Assembly: GCA_030156535.1 (NCBI GenBank)
Contig: JASGMJ010000002.1
Coordinates: 62,001 to 126,000, forward strand
DNA from: Candidatus Sumerlaeota bacterium
GTDB taxonomy: Bacteria; Sumerlaeota; Sumerlaeia; SLMS01; JAHLLQ01
Length of the DNA stretch: 64,000 nt
Reading direction: 5' to 3'
The position numbers and the translations under genes were made by a program. Within the stretch, counting starts at the first letter, position 1; each line of letters opens with the position of its first letter. Below, in pieces: positions 53,625 to 61,888 of this stretch. Under the pieces are notes generated by a model, which saw nothing but the letters and a program-made list of their open reading frames with translations, was not told where the DNA came from and did not search any database.

Positions 53625-55031
53625 TCACTCGTGCGGTTCGACGAGGATGGCGCAGAGGCGGTCCTGGAGCTGGCGGGCAGGCGCGGACGAGCCGACGTAG
53701 CCGTTCATGCAGATCGAAAAGATGCGCCAGTCGCCTTCCTGCGTCTGGGCATAGCCCGACAGGCAGGAAACCCCGGACATCGTTCCCGTCTTGGCGAACA
53801 CGCGGCCCTGCGCGGGCGTGTCGGTCATGCGCCACTGCAAGGTGCCATCGACGCCGGCGATGGGGAGCGAACGCACGAAAGTGACGCGGCTGGGATGCTG
53901 CCACATGTAGTGCAGCAGGCGCACCGTGCCTTCGGGCGTGATGAGGTTGTAGCGCGAAAGACCCGAGCCGTCCTCGACGCGGAAGGAGCCTTCCTCCAGA
54001 CCGGCTTCGCTGGTGAGCCAGTGGCTGATGACGCGGGCGCCGTCGGACCAGGTGGCGGGGACGAAGCCTTCCTCGATGGCGAGATTGTGCAGCAGCATTT
54101 CGCCGATGGCGTTCTCGCTCGGCTTGTTGAAGAGCGCGAGAATCTCGGAGAGCGGCGGCGATTCGTGAATCAGGATCGTCTTCGACTGCTCGTCGACGGG
54201 ACGCAGCAGCGTTCCGCGCACGTCAACGCCCTCGCGCTTGAGCATATTGGTGAACACGCCGGCGATCCAGGGCGAAGGCTGGTACATCGTGAGGTCGAAG
54301 GACGAGGGCTGGAAGACGCCGCCATCGGGATCCGGCTGCACGAGGATGACGTCGGTGAACGGCTTGCGGGTGACGATGGGGCGTTCGAGTCCGCGCAGGG
54401 CGTTGACGATGGGGGGCGTTTCGCTGGGGGGATCGAGTGCGGCGGCGACACGGCCGTTTTGCTCGGTGAGGCGCAGCGTCAGCACGTTGTAGTTCAGCAT
54501 CAGCGACGTGATGCTCATGCTGTACGTATCCGGGTTGTCGTCCCACATCCAGCCCGGTCCCTTGAGACGCGGGGCGTAGAGCGTGTCGTCGATGACGACG
54601 CGCCCGGCGATGGACTCGACGTTCCACTCCTGACGCACGCGGCGGGCGAGGGCGCGCAGGTCGGCCGTCTTCAGCACGGGATCGCCGCCGCCGACGAGGA
54701 CGATGTCGCCTTCGAGCACGCCGTTGAGAATCCGCCCGCGCGCGACAACCTGCGTCGTGAACGTGCGGTCGGGGCCCCAGATGGCAAGCGAGGCGGCCGA
54801 CGTGGAGAGCTTGGCGTTCGACGCCGGCGTGAACAGGTGCTTCTCGTAGCGTGCGTAGAGAACCTTGCCGGTCTCCGCGTCGAGCACCTTCATGCCGACG
54901 AATGTACGGCTCGTCGCCTCGTCGTTCTCGACGGTTTCGTTCAGCCGTTCGGCCAGCGAGTAGCCCTGGGCGGCGAGGTGCCCGGAAAGAATGAGAAAGA
55001 GAGCGAGGAAGAGGAGGGGGAAACGTTTCAC
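53625..55031 (-). CDS. dacB: D-alanyl-D-alanine carboxypeptidase/endopeptidase (PBP4 type, S13)
   Basis: 468 residues from GTG 55031 (GTGA overlap with the deacetylase gene). Signal peptide to about residue 22. Penicillin-binding motifs: S71-x2-K74 (TPASNAKLST), S-x-N (KPSENAIGE) and KTG (FAKTGTMSGVSCLSG). The long insert between the first and second motifs marks the class C/S13 type, which trims and cleaves peptidoglycan cross-links. It implies a murein-containing envelope. Co-transcribed with the deacetylase and the YfhO-like gene. Confidence 0.93.
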   Translation of the reverse strand: MKRFPLLFLALFLILSGHLAAQGYSLAERLNETVENDEATSRTFVGMKVLDAETGKVLYARYEKHLFTPASNAKLSTSAASLAIWGPDRTFTTQVVARGRILNGVLEGDIVLVGGGDPVLKTADLRALARRVRQEWNVESIAGRVVIDDTLYAPRLKGPGWMWDDNPDTYSMSITSLMLNYNVLTLRLTEQNGRVAAALDPPSETPPIVNALRGLERPIVTRKPFTDVILVQPDPDGGVFQPSSFDLTMYQPSPWIAGVFTNMLKREGVDVRGTLLRPVDEQSKTILIHESPPLSEILALFNKPSENAIGEMLLHNLAIEEGFVPATWSDGARVISHWLTSEAGLEEGSFRVEDGSGLSRYNLITPEGTVRLLHYMWQHPSRVTFVRSLPIAGVDGTLQWRMTDTPAQGRVFAKTGTMSGVSCLSGYAQTQEGDWRIFSICMNGYVGSSAPARQLQDRLCAILVEPHE

Positions 55032-56002
55032 GATGCCGTGGTCCTTGGTTCGGTGTAGCGCTGCACCCAATCACAGGCGCGGGCAATGTGGTAGTGATCG
55101 CACACATAACGCAAGACGGGTTCGAGCTGGGCGCGCTTCTCCTCCAGCGAGAGGTTGAACCCGGCGACCGCAGTCGTGCGGTGGTCGAAGACGATGGGCT
55201 CCGTGCAATCGACGAGGTCAACGCCGTGCAATAGCATGAGCAGCGGTTGGCGGCGGTGCCGGCGCGCGAGCAATTCGATGACGCGGTCGCTGCCGAGCGC
55301 GAACACGGCCGACGCCGTCAGTGGCAGGCCGAAAGGCGGCAGCGTGGACACCGGGACTTCCATCATCCTGCCCGGCTCGCCAAGAGGGAGCCGCTTCCAG
55401 ATGGCATGGTGATTGGGAAAGTACGGGATGCGGGGGGCGCGCACGTAGATCGTGCGTCCGAACTGGCGTTTCTCCAATTGAATGCGCCGGGCTATCCACG
55501 CATCGGCAATCCGCATCACGGGGCCCATCGCCGAGGGCAACACCGAGGCGTCATACGCGTAGCCCATCGCGCGGACAACGGCCAGCACGCGCTCATCGAC
55601 GTCGTAGCCCGGCGAGCGAAACCCCACGGGCTCGGGCAGGCCCGCCTCCACAATCGTATCGTGGGCCAGTTCGATTTCGCGCTTCAGCGCGTCGGTCTTC
55701 AACTTCGTCAGCCCGATGCGGTGCGTGTACGAATGGTTGGCGATCTCGTGCCCCGCCTCGGCAATCTCCAGAGCCATGCGGCGCTTGGAGGGGACTTCGA
55801 GATCGCGGCCGACGAGAAAGAAGCCCGCCTTGACGCGCAACGCGTCGAACAGCGCGAGGAACTCGCGCATCCCCTGCTGCCAGACCGGGTCGGTGTGGAA
55901 GGTGTCTCCGACGGCGCGCCCATAGCATTGGCGCACCGTCCACAGGCCATCGACATCGACCTGGAGAAAGGCAGGGGGCTTGTAGGCGTCGCGGCTTGTC
56001 AC
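55028..56002 (-). CDS. Polysaccharide deacetylase (NodB/CE4-like)
   Basis: 324 residues from GTG 56002, which overlaps the upstream stop by 4 nt; ATG 56029 is a second option. The CE4 motifs are visible: FLQVDVDGLWT (metal Asp), GHEIANHSYTH (H-x3-H metal pair) and GFRSPGYDVDERVL (catalytic groove), with LLMLLHGVDLVD toward the end. It removes acetyl groups from N-acetylated sugars of a polysaccharide or peptidoglycan. No signal peptide, so it may act in the cytosol, or on lipid-linked sugars like the ArnD group. Confidence 0.82.
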   Translation of the reverse strand: MTSRDAYKPPAFLQVDVDGLWTVRQCYGRAVGDTFHTDPVWQQGMREFLALFDALRVKAGFFLVGRDLEVPSKRRMALEIAEAGHEIANHSYTHRIGLTKLKTDALKREIELAHDTIVEAGLPEPVGFRSPGYDVDERVLAVVRAMGYAYDASVLPSAMGPVMRIADAWIARRIQLEKRQFGRTIYVRAPRIPYFPNHHAIWKRLPLGEPGRMMEVPVSTLPPFGLPLTASAVFALGSDRVIELLARRHRRQPLLMLLHGVDLVDCTEPIVFDHRTTAVAGFNLSLEEKRAQLEPVLRYVCDHYHIARACDWVQRYTEPRTTAS

Positions 56003-58746
56003 GTCGTCTCGTCGCTTTCGTGCGGCCATCGCCACAGGAGTCCCAGAAGCATCAACCCGGCGGCCGTGAGATACAAGCCTACTCGGTAGCTGCGCGGCTC
56101 GTAGCGCAATTCCGCGCGCCCGTCGTGGAACGCCTGCGCGGGCACGAGCACGTGAACGGCGCCGAGCCATTCGGCCTCCTGCCCGTCGATTGTCCACCCC
56201 GGTGCGTAGGCCATCGCGAGAACGGCATCGCCGGGAACGGAGTCCGCCGCCGTGATGACAACGCGGTTCGGATTCGTGACGTCGGTGGCGAGTGGCGGCC
56301 ACGCGTCGTTCCAGGCGGGCGCGTGCCCGTAGGCGCGCAGGGCGTCCTGGCGTCGGCCGAGCGTCTCTCCCCCCAGCCAGTACGGGCCCTCCAGCGCGGC
56401 GAAGTCGATGCCCGCGGCCTGCGCGGCCCAGAACGCCGCCGCACTCGAAGGCGTGGCGTGCATCCGGCGGATCGAACGCGACTCGTTTGGAACGAGCGGG
56501 TATGTGCTCTCGTCGAGTGGCAGGTCGCTGAAGATGCGCCCAATGCCGAGCAGCGCGAGGAACTGCGGATCGGGGCGGAACTGGCGCAGATGGCGGTTGA
56601 ACGCGAAGAGGAAGTCCTTGGTGCGCACGGTCGGCGCGAGCCCCTCCTCGTAGCCTTCGATCGAGGGGAACTGGATGACGGCGTTGTTGTTCTCCATCAG
56701 GCGCATCCAGCGTTGCCAGATGCCGTTGCCGCCGTTGGCCTCTTCGAGACGCAACTCGGCGGGGCGTTCACGCTCGGAGACCGTGTGGTCGAGATCGGAA
56801 ATCGTGAGGCGGAAGAGGCGGCCGTCGAGCGTCGCGCTCTCGCGCAGCGCGCGGTCGGTGTCCCATTCGAGCAGAAGCGGCGCGGTGTCCTTGGGGAAGC
56901 GGAATTTCTGCGGGGCACTGGCGGAATAGAGCGAGGCCCACGACAGGGCAATCGCGGCCGTGGCGAAAGCATACGTGACCCAGGACGTTCTCAAGACGCG
57001 GAACGCTTCTCGCCCCTCCGCCCTCGCGGAAGAGTCCACTGCCTTCGCGGAGGAAGCCTCCGCCCTCTCAGAAGAGTCCACTGCTCTCGCGGAGGAAGCC
57101 TCCGCCCTCTCAGAAGAGTCCACTGCTCTCGCGGAGGAAGCCTGTGCCCTCTCAGAAGAGTCCACTGCCCTCGCGGAGGAAGCCTGTGCCCTTGCGGAGG
57201 AGTCCACTGCCTTCGCGGAGGAAGCCTGTGCCCTTGCGGAGGAGTCCACTGCTCTCGCGGAGGAAGCCTGTGCCCCCACGGAGGCACTCTCCGCCCTCGC
57301 AGAAGAGTCCCGCAGGGACGACTGATCGTAGCCCAGCACTTCAGTGCTGGGAAACCCGCAGCCAGAAGAACCAGAGTCCCGCAGGGACGACTGAACGGTT
57401 GGCTTCAAAGAAAACCGCGCGTCGAGCAACGCAACCACGCGGTCGAGCCCCAGGCCCGCCAGCGTGACCCACAGCAACGCCGTCACCACCAGCGTGCGCG
57501 CCGGCACGCGAAAACCCCGCGCGGGCGGCACGAGCGCGATGTAGATCTCGTGCAACGAATAGTCGAGCAGCGACGCGCGCGGTTGCTCCGTCCCCAATTC
57601 ATCGGCACGTACATCCTGCATCACCGACGCCGCGCGCGAGGCGGGCGCGGGGAACTCCGTGAAATCGCCCGTGGCCAGGCGGCGCAGGCTCACGTTGCCG
57701 CCCATCGCCATCAGAATCGTGAAGAGCAGCACGCCGCAGAGAAACACGCTCCGCCGCCAGCGCCCCTCGCGCACCAGCAGCACGGCGCCGCAAACCGCGA
57801 ACACCAGCACGCCGTAGCCGACAAAGAGCCCGTACTCGTTGTACGCACGCTGGTCCACAAAACCGTCGAGGTACGTCCCGAAGAGATTCGGCGCGAAGTA
57901 CGTCGCCAGAATGCCGGGCGGCATCGAGAAGCTCATCGAGTAGGCGGGATCGACGTCCTGGAACTGGCGGTAGGATTGGGCGCTGAGTTCGAGTGCGGGG
58001 AGCAACTGCACCGCGCCGAGCACGCCGATCAGCACGCCCGCCGCGGCCAGGCACGCGAGCTGGCCCGCCGGCCGTCGCCATCCCTCGCGCCGCCAGCACG
58101 CAAGTCCTCTCCCCAGCAACAGCACCCCCGACAGCGTGTGCGTGTAGAACGCCGCCTGCGGATGCCCCACGAGGAACTGGAGCACCCCGAGCGTGGCGTA
58201 CAACGCCACGAAACGTGTGGGCCGCAACCGCCCCTGCGCGAACAGCCACGCCACTCCCGCCAGCCACGGCAGCCAGGCCACCGTGCCGATCTGGTTGATG
58301 TGCTCCTGCGCGCCCCAGAACCACGCCGTGCACGGGTACGTGACGCCGGCCAGGATCGCGCCCGCCGCCCCCGCGCGCCACGGCACGCGCACCCACCACC
58401 ACGCTCCCACGCCGCACAGAATGCCGTGGAACAGCGTGTAGAGGTTGAGCGCGGGGATCGTCGGGCTGCGCCAGAAGAAAACCCAGTCGAGCGGATAGAA
58501 GACAGCGTGCTGCATTGTCGCGGCGGCGGGGCTGCCCATGAAAATGTAGGGATTCCACAGCGGCAGGGCCCCGCAGGCGCGCAGCGTTTCGAGGCGGAAC
58601 TCCTTCATCGGCCAGAAGAGGTTGGCGTAATCGCCGCCCGACTGCATCCGCCCGGCGTCGAGCAGCGGCGCATAGAAGAGCGCGACGGCCAGCGCCACGA
58701 CGACGGCCTCGGCAGCGAACAACAGTTTGGCACGATCAAACCGCAC
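55999..58746 (-). CDS. Large YfhO-like membrane protein with in-frame REP copy and heptad repeats
   Basis: About 915 residues from GTG 58746 (GAGG ahead); a TTG at 58803 is possible. Ten to twelve membrane helices; the loop GGDYANLFWPMKEFRLETL after the first helix and WNPYIFMGSPAAATMQHAVF are typical of the YfhO/GT-C-like family, which modifies lipid-linked or surface polymers. Residues about 450-480 are encoded by a REP-like repeat (SSLRDSG ... EVLGYDQSSLRDSS), and residues about 481-578 are fourteen Ser/Ala heptads such as SSARAVD and SSERAEA. This sits in a loop between two helices (LLDARFSLK and SWVTYAFATAAIAL). The C-terminal third is a soluble, probably periplasmic, domain with a last helix. 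Confidence 0.75.
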   Translation of the reverse strand: MRFDRAKLLFAAEAVVVALAVALFYAPLLDAGRMQSGGDYANLFWPMKEFRLETLRACGALPLWNPYIFMGSPAAATMQHAVFYPLDWVFFWRSPTIPALNLYTLFHGILCGVGAWWWVRVPWRAGAAGAILAGVTYPCTAWFWGAQEHINQIGTVAWLPWLAGVAWLFAQGRLRPTRFVALYATLGVLQFLVGHPQAAFYTHTLSGVLLLGRGLACWRREGWRRPAGQLACLAAAGVLIGVLGAVQLLPALELSAQSYRQFQDVDPAYSMSFSMPPGILATYFAPNLFGTYLDGFVDQRAYNEYGLFVGYGVLVFAVCGAVLLVREGRWRRSVFLCGVLLFTILMAMGGNVSLRRLATGDFTEFPAPASRAASVMQDVRADELGTEQPRASLLDYSLHEIYIALVPPARGFRVPARTLVVTALLWVTLAGLGLDRVVALLDARFSLKPTVQSSLRDSGSSGCGFPSTEVLGYDQSSLRDSSARAESASVGAQASSARAVDSSARAQASSAKAVDSSARAQASSARAVDSSERAQASSARAVDSSERAEASSARAVDSSERAEASSAKAVDSSARAEGREAFRVLRTSWVTYAFATAAIALSWASLYSASAPQKFRFPKDTAPLLLEWDTDRALRESATLDGRLFRLTISDLDHTVSERERPAELRLEEANGGNGIWQRWMRLMENNNAVIQFPSIEGYEEGLAPTVRTKDFLFAFNRHLRQFRPDPQFLALLGIGRIFSDLPLDESTYPLVPNESRSIRRMHATPSSAAAFWAAQAAGIDFAALEGPYWLGGETLGRRQDALRAYGHAPAWNDAWPPLATDVTNPNRVVITAADSVPGDAVLAMAYAPGWTIDGQEAEWLGAVHVLVPAQAFHDGRAELRYEPRSYRVGLYLTAAGLMLLGLLWRWPHESDETT
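57011..57304 (-). repeat. Fourteen 21-bp tandem units coding for Ser/Ala heptads
   Basis: 294 bp = 14 x 21, clearest as 42-bp pairs beginning GAGTCCACTGC at 57032, 57074, 57116, 57158, 57200 and 57242. Units differ by a few substitutions (for example GCCTCC versus GCCTGT) with no length change, so the frame is kept. It abuts the REP-like copy F at 57305, whose end also reads GAGTCC. Confidence 0.9.
57305..57397 (-). repeat. REP-like composite palindromic repeat, copy F, inside a coding sequence
   Basis: 93 bp (31 codons) with both arms (GAGTCCCGCAGGGACGACTG) and the centre CCCAGCACTTCAGTGCTGGG. It lies in frame within the YfhO-like gene and contains no stop in the coding frame. Confidence 0.92.
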
Positions 58747-58853
58747 GGAACGCCTCGGCAAAACGTGGATGCGCCAGTGTCGCCCGGGGGCAGAAGGTGG
58801 CAACGGGGAAAGGGGGGAGTCGACCTGGCATCTGAGATTGCCGAGCGGCGGAC

Positions 58854-59621
58854 CTATCGCCTGCGTTTCCGCGACTTTCTTTGGGGTGGTGCAGGCGGCA
58901 GTTGCTTATTCGGTGTGAGAGAGAACGAGCCAGACTTGACGAGCATCTTGGCGAACAAGGGGGCGAGCTTTGGATTCTCGACTATGGCGGCAACCAGAGT
59001 GGCGGGGTCGGGCTTCGCACCCTCACCAGCCTCAATGAACAGTTTCATCAAAGAAGGTGTCTGCATGACTTCCATAAACAAGACGGTCTCGGGATCTTCC
59101 ACTTCTGTCTTATCCGAGTAATCGGGGAAGCGGTACTTGGTCAGCTGAGCCAGTTCTTGGAGGTGGTTATCTGCTACCGTCGGATTTCGGGAGAAATGCC
59201 CGAATACCTGTTTCAGTTTTTCACCCAGCTCTTTCAGTCCGCTGGGGGTGTTGGAATACTCGACGGCTCTTTGGTGTGCGATGTCGAATGGCAGACGAGG
59301 CCCCTCTTTGTCCCTGATAATTACTGTTCCGAGGCGGCACGCATGGCGAAGCCCCAACTCATAGAAGACGTTGGGATTGGGAAAGGTGACGTCGCCAATG
59401 ACGATAGGAGAGTGCATTATTCGGGTAAGGATGTCTGACGTGATGGTTCCCGGCATGGCAACATCATCGGCACGAGTCACTTCAAGCTCAGGATCTGCAA
59501 TCTTGATCGCCTCCTTGATAAGGTCATCGTATCGCTTCCGAAGTTCCGCCATAGTGATCGTCTTGCCATCAACAACCTGATCACCGATGGGCATGATCAC
59601 GAGACATTGCTTCGGTGCCAT
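58854..59621 (-). CDS. TIR/nucleoside-deoxyribosyltransferase-like protein
   Basis: 255 residues. ATG 59621 has AAGGAG 9 nt ahead. The N-terminal alpha/beta domain (1-140) starts CLVIMPIGD, continues with EVTRADDVAMPGTITSDIL and SPIVIGDVTFPNPNVFYELG, then TVIIRDKEGPRLPFDI. A conserved Asp followed by the Asn-Pro-Asn-x-x-Tyr-Glu-Leu-Gly motif is typical of Rossmannoid NAD/nucleoside-cleaving domains (TIR and deoxyribosyltransferase-like), with E in YELG as likely catalytic residue. The C-terminus is a helical tail ending in Lys/Arg. It could be a nucleotide-cleaving effector; the HigBA pair lies just upstream. Confidence 0.7.
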   Translation of the reverse strand: MAPKQCLVIMPIGDQVVDGKTITMAELRKRYDDLIKEAIKIADPELEVTRADDVAMPGTITSDILTRIMHSPIVIGDVTFPNPNVFYELGLRHACRLGTVIIRDKEGPRLPFDIAHQRAVEYSNTPSGLKELGEKLKQVFGHFSRNPTVADNHLQELAQLTKYRFPDYSDKTEVEDPETVLFMEVMQTPSLMKLFIEAGEGAKPDPATLVAAIVENPKLAPLFAKMLVKSGSFSLTPNKQLPPAPPQRKSRKRRR

Positions 59622-59776
59622 TTCTCTGGTCTCCTTGTTGGTGTGGGTTTTGGAGTTCAGAACATGCGCCGTCTGACTGGCCCAGTCTACTTCACATGCA
59701 GTCCTTCGTGATGGGTGCCTTTGCAACCTTCACGTAGCGCTGGAGGCCGTTGGCGAAAGGTGGCGCGCCTCCCGAG

Positions 59777-60871
59777 TCACTCCGCAACCCTCAAGGCGAG
59801 TTTGGCCCGAAGATGAAGGAGGCAGTTGTGGCTGATGCGCTTGTCATGCTGAAGCCGTCCAACCACAATGCCGGGGTGTATGCCGATCTCGCCTGCGAAC
59901 CGGACCACTTCGCCCTCGGTGAACCTGTTGCGCGCTGTGAAGCAACCGTATTCGTTCGCCGGGATCAGCAGGTTCCCCGCGAACTCGTTGGCTTCCCGTT
60001 CGCGATCGTCATCGGCGCCGTCCTCTTCCAGGATAACCGCCGAACCGTGCAGCAGGATGTGGCCGATTTCATGAAACAGGCTGAACCAAAAGATGTCGGC
60101 CCAGGCGCCGCGAACGGTGATCATCAGCACTGGCTTGGACGGGTTCAGGCGGAAGGTGGCCCCGTGGGCGTATGTCTTCGTGAAATGTGGGCAGATGACC
60201 AGGGCGACGCCGCAGGATGCGAGCATGCTCTGGAGTTCCTCCTCGAAGCCGCCGGGACCCCGATTGGTCAGCGCCCGCAGGGCGGGCAGCACGGAGCGCA
60301 GGCGCTCCTCCCGGAAGGGGGCCGTCTCCAGACGCTGGGCTTGGCGTTCTCCGTGGCGCAGCCACGCTGCGATGGCCTCGGGCGAGCGTTTGCCCGTGCG
60401 TCCACAACGAAATCTGGCGGCTGCCCGATAGCGGGGCATCTCCGTCGCCAATGAGAGTTTCGTCACGCCGAGATAGGCGCGGAGGGCTCGGACACGTTTC
60501 ACGCGGTTGCGGGTATCGGGCACCTCGCCCAGCGCGGCCAGTTCCTTGTAGCAGAATTTCTTGGCGAGCGGAGCTTCCTCCGCCAGTTCCGTGTCGCGCT
60601 CTCGTTCCTCGTTGCGGGCCAGCGTCAGGCGGTACTCCGACTCCAGGCCCGTCCAGAAGTGCGCGGGCACTCCCACGACCTTCTCCAACTGGAGGGCCGT
60701 TTCCTCGGTGATGCGCTTCGTGCCGTTGAAGATCTGGCTCAGCTTGCTTGCCGGGCGCCCCATGCGCCGCGCCATCTCCTCTTTCGTCATGCCAAGCTCG
60801 CGAAGCACCTCCTCCAGATATTCACCGGGGGGGATTGCCAGATCCGACATCACTGCGTTTTCAGTCATCAT
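59777..60871 (-). CDS. HigA-type antitoxin with ImmA/IrrE (M78) metallopeptidase domain
   Basis: 364 residues. N-terminal XRE helix-turn-helix of HigA type (residues about 12-75: PGEYLEEVLRELGMTKEEMA, RMGRPASKLSQIFNGTKRIT), followed after a linker by a zinc-peptidase domain with HEIGHILLH (about residue 268) and the downstream Glu in EREANEFAGNLL. Longer than a minimal HigA (about 95-110 residues). It should repress its operon and neutralise the HigB-like toxin; the peptidase part may be a signal-triggered switch. ATG 60871 overlaps the higB stop by 11 nt. Confidence 0.85.
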   Translation of the reverse strand: MMTENAVMSDLAIPPGEYLEEVLRELGMTKEEMARRMGRPASKLSQIFNGTKRITEETALQLEKVVGVPAHFWTGLESEYRLTLARNEERERDTELAEEAPLAKKFCYKELAALGEVPDTRNRVKRVRALRAYLGVTKLSLATEMPRYRAAARFRCGRTGKRSPEAIAAWLRHGERQAQRLETAPFREERLRSVLPALRALTNRGPGGFEEELQSMLASCGVALVICPHFTKTYAHGATFRLNPSKPVLMITVRGAWADIFWFSLFHEIGHILLHGSAVILEEDGADDDREREANEFAGNLLIPANEYGCFTARNRFTEGEVVRFAGEIGIHPGIVVGRLQHDKRISHNCLLHLRAKLALRVAE

Positions 60872-61175
60872 AATGTTTGCTGACCTCCTCGATGCGGGCG
60901 ACCTGTAACTGATCTCCCTCAAGGGTGAAGATCAGCCGGTGGAACCCCGTCAGGTTGATGGCCCATTGCCCCTTCCGGTCTCCCTTGAGCGCATGACAGC
61001 GCAGTCCAGGAAGCGGCCTCGGAAGGGCACAAAGTTCGTCTATGTTGTGCGCTTGTTTAATGATGTTGATGCGTTCGATGTACCGCCGGGCGACTTCCCT
61101 GCCGTAGGCCTTCTCGGCCTCCTTCGATTGTTCGTACTGCTTGCGCAGCTTGCTGGTTCTGAAAGTGACGAGCAT
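60861..61175 (-). CDS. HigB/RelE-type toxin
   Basis: 104 residues from ATG 61175. RelE-fold mRNA interferase of HigB type: LPGLRCHALKGDRKGQWAIN, FHRLIFTLEGDQLQVARIEE, typical of proteins that cut mRNA at the ribosome. Key basic residues (R and K in the CHALKGDRKGQW strand, R in FHRLIF) are present. Upstream toxin / downstream antitoxin order is the HigBA arrangement. Promoter and operator are readable just upstream (61215-61276). Confidence 0.85.
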   Translation of the reverse strand: MLVTFRTSKLRKQYEQSKEAEKAYGREVARRYIERINIIKQAHNIDELCALPRPLPGLRCHALKGDRKGQWAINLTGFHRLIFTLEGDQLQVARIEEVSKHYDD

Positions 61176-61214
61176 TGATGCCGGTTGGCGCCCCCACCTC
61201 TTCCTTGGCCCTTC

Positions 61215-61276
61215 GGGTAAAAAAATAGGCAGACGGGATGTGCCTGTCAAGGCGTCAGTTTACCCAAGGGGTAAAA
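61215..61276 (-). promoter_or_regulatory. Promoter and palindromic operators of the higBA-type operon
   Basis: On the minus strand TTGACA (61245-61250), a 17-bp spacer and TATTTT (61222-61227) form a near-ideal promoter 47 nt before the HigB ATG. A palindrome TTTACCC-AA-GGGGTAAA (61259-61276) lies just upstream of -35, and one half-site GGGTAAA (61215-61221) adjoins -10. These are good candidate HigA binding sites for autorepression. Confidence 0.7.
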
Positions 61277-61410
61277 TAAGCACGTTCCGGGTTCGCTTCG
61301 CTCACTATCCCGCTGCCCATGTTCGGTCGTGTGAGTTCCTTCTTGAAATCGCGCGGGTGGATTGTCGAAGCTGCCTCGGTAGGGAATTCAGCGGCAACGA
61401 AGGAGCACCG

Positions 61411-61857
61411 ATGTCCGAAGCGAGCAACCCAAGCGTAGCCCTGAGCACGGAGCGCGTCCTGTCGGCCAGTCCCCAAAGCATCCTCGCGGCGTTCGAGCAA
61501 CCCGAACGCCTCGCCGAGTGGTGGGGGCCGGACGGGTTCACCAACACGTTCGAGTTGTTTGAGTTCAAGCCCGGCGGCCGGTGGGTCTTCGTGATGCACG
61601 GCCCCGATGGCAGGGACTACGACAACGAGTGCGTCTTTCGGGAGACCGGGCCCGGCAGGATCGTGATCGAGCACGTCGTGCAGCCGTGGTTTCTGCTCAC
61701 GGTGACGCTGACGGCCCGCGGCGGGGACACGCACCTGGCGTGGGTTCAGAAGTTCGAGAGCCCCGAGGCCGCTGAGGTGGTGCGGGCGGTGTGCGAACCG
61801 TCCAACGAGCAGGTTCTCGACCGGCTCCAGTCCGTGCTCGCGGAAGGGAAGGCGTGA
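61411..61857 (+). CDS. SRPBCC/AHSA1-family protein
   Basis: 148 residues. START-like helix-grip fold of the AHSA1 type (ERVLSASPQSILAAFEQPER, WWGPDGFTNTFELFEFKPGG, DYDNECVFRETGPGRIVIEH), a family of small ligand-binding or polyketide-cyclase-like proteins. ATG 61411 has AAGGAG 7 nt ahead. Monocistronic, it converges on dnaJ. Function not inferable beyond hydrophobic-ligand binding. Confidence 0.88.
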   Translation: MSEASNPSVALSTERVLSASPQSILAAFEQPERLAEWWGPDGFTNTFELFEFKPGGRWVFVMHGPDGRDYDNECVFRETGPGRIVIEHVVQPWFLLTVTLTARGGDTHLAWVQKFESPEAAEVVRAVCEPSNEQVLDRLQSVLAEGKA

Positions 61858-61888
61858 GGACGGGGGTCGCTTTGATTCCCCCCCGGCG

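Noticed and set aside
57011-57304. Regular tandem repeats that could suggest a CRISPR-like array
   Set aside because: Units are contiguous 21/42-bp copies with no unique spacers, and they are translated in frame as heptads within a long gene.
55996-59121. Very long open frame on the plus strand opposite the YfhO-like gene
   Set aside because: It is a shadow of high-GC third-position bias: Arg/His/Gly-rich, no domains, and the minus strand carries recognisable membrane and NodB-type proteins.
59650-59776. Minus-strand frame ending LQRYVKVAKAPITKDCM between the HigA-type and TIR-like genes
   Set aside because: Too short and without a start. Possibly a remnant of another gene, but a chance frame cannot be excluded.
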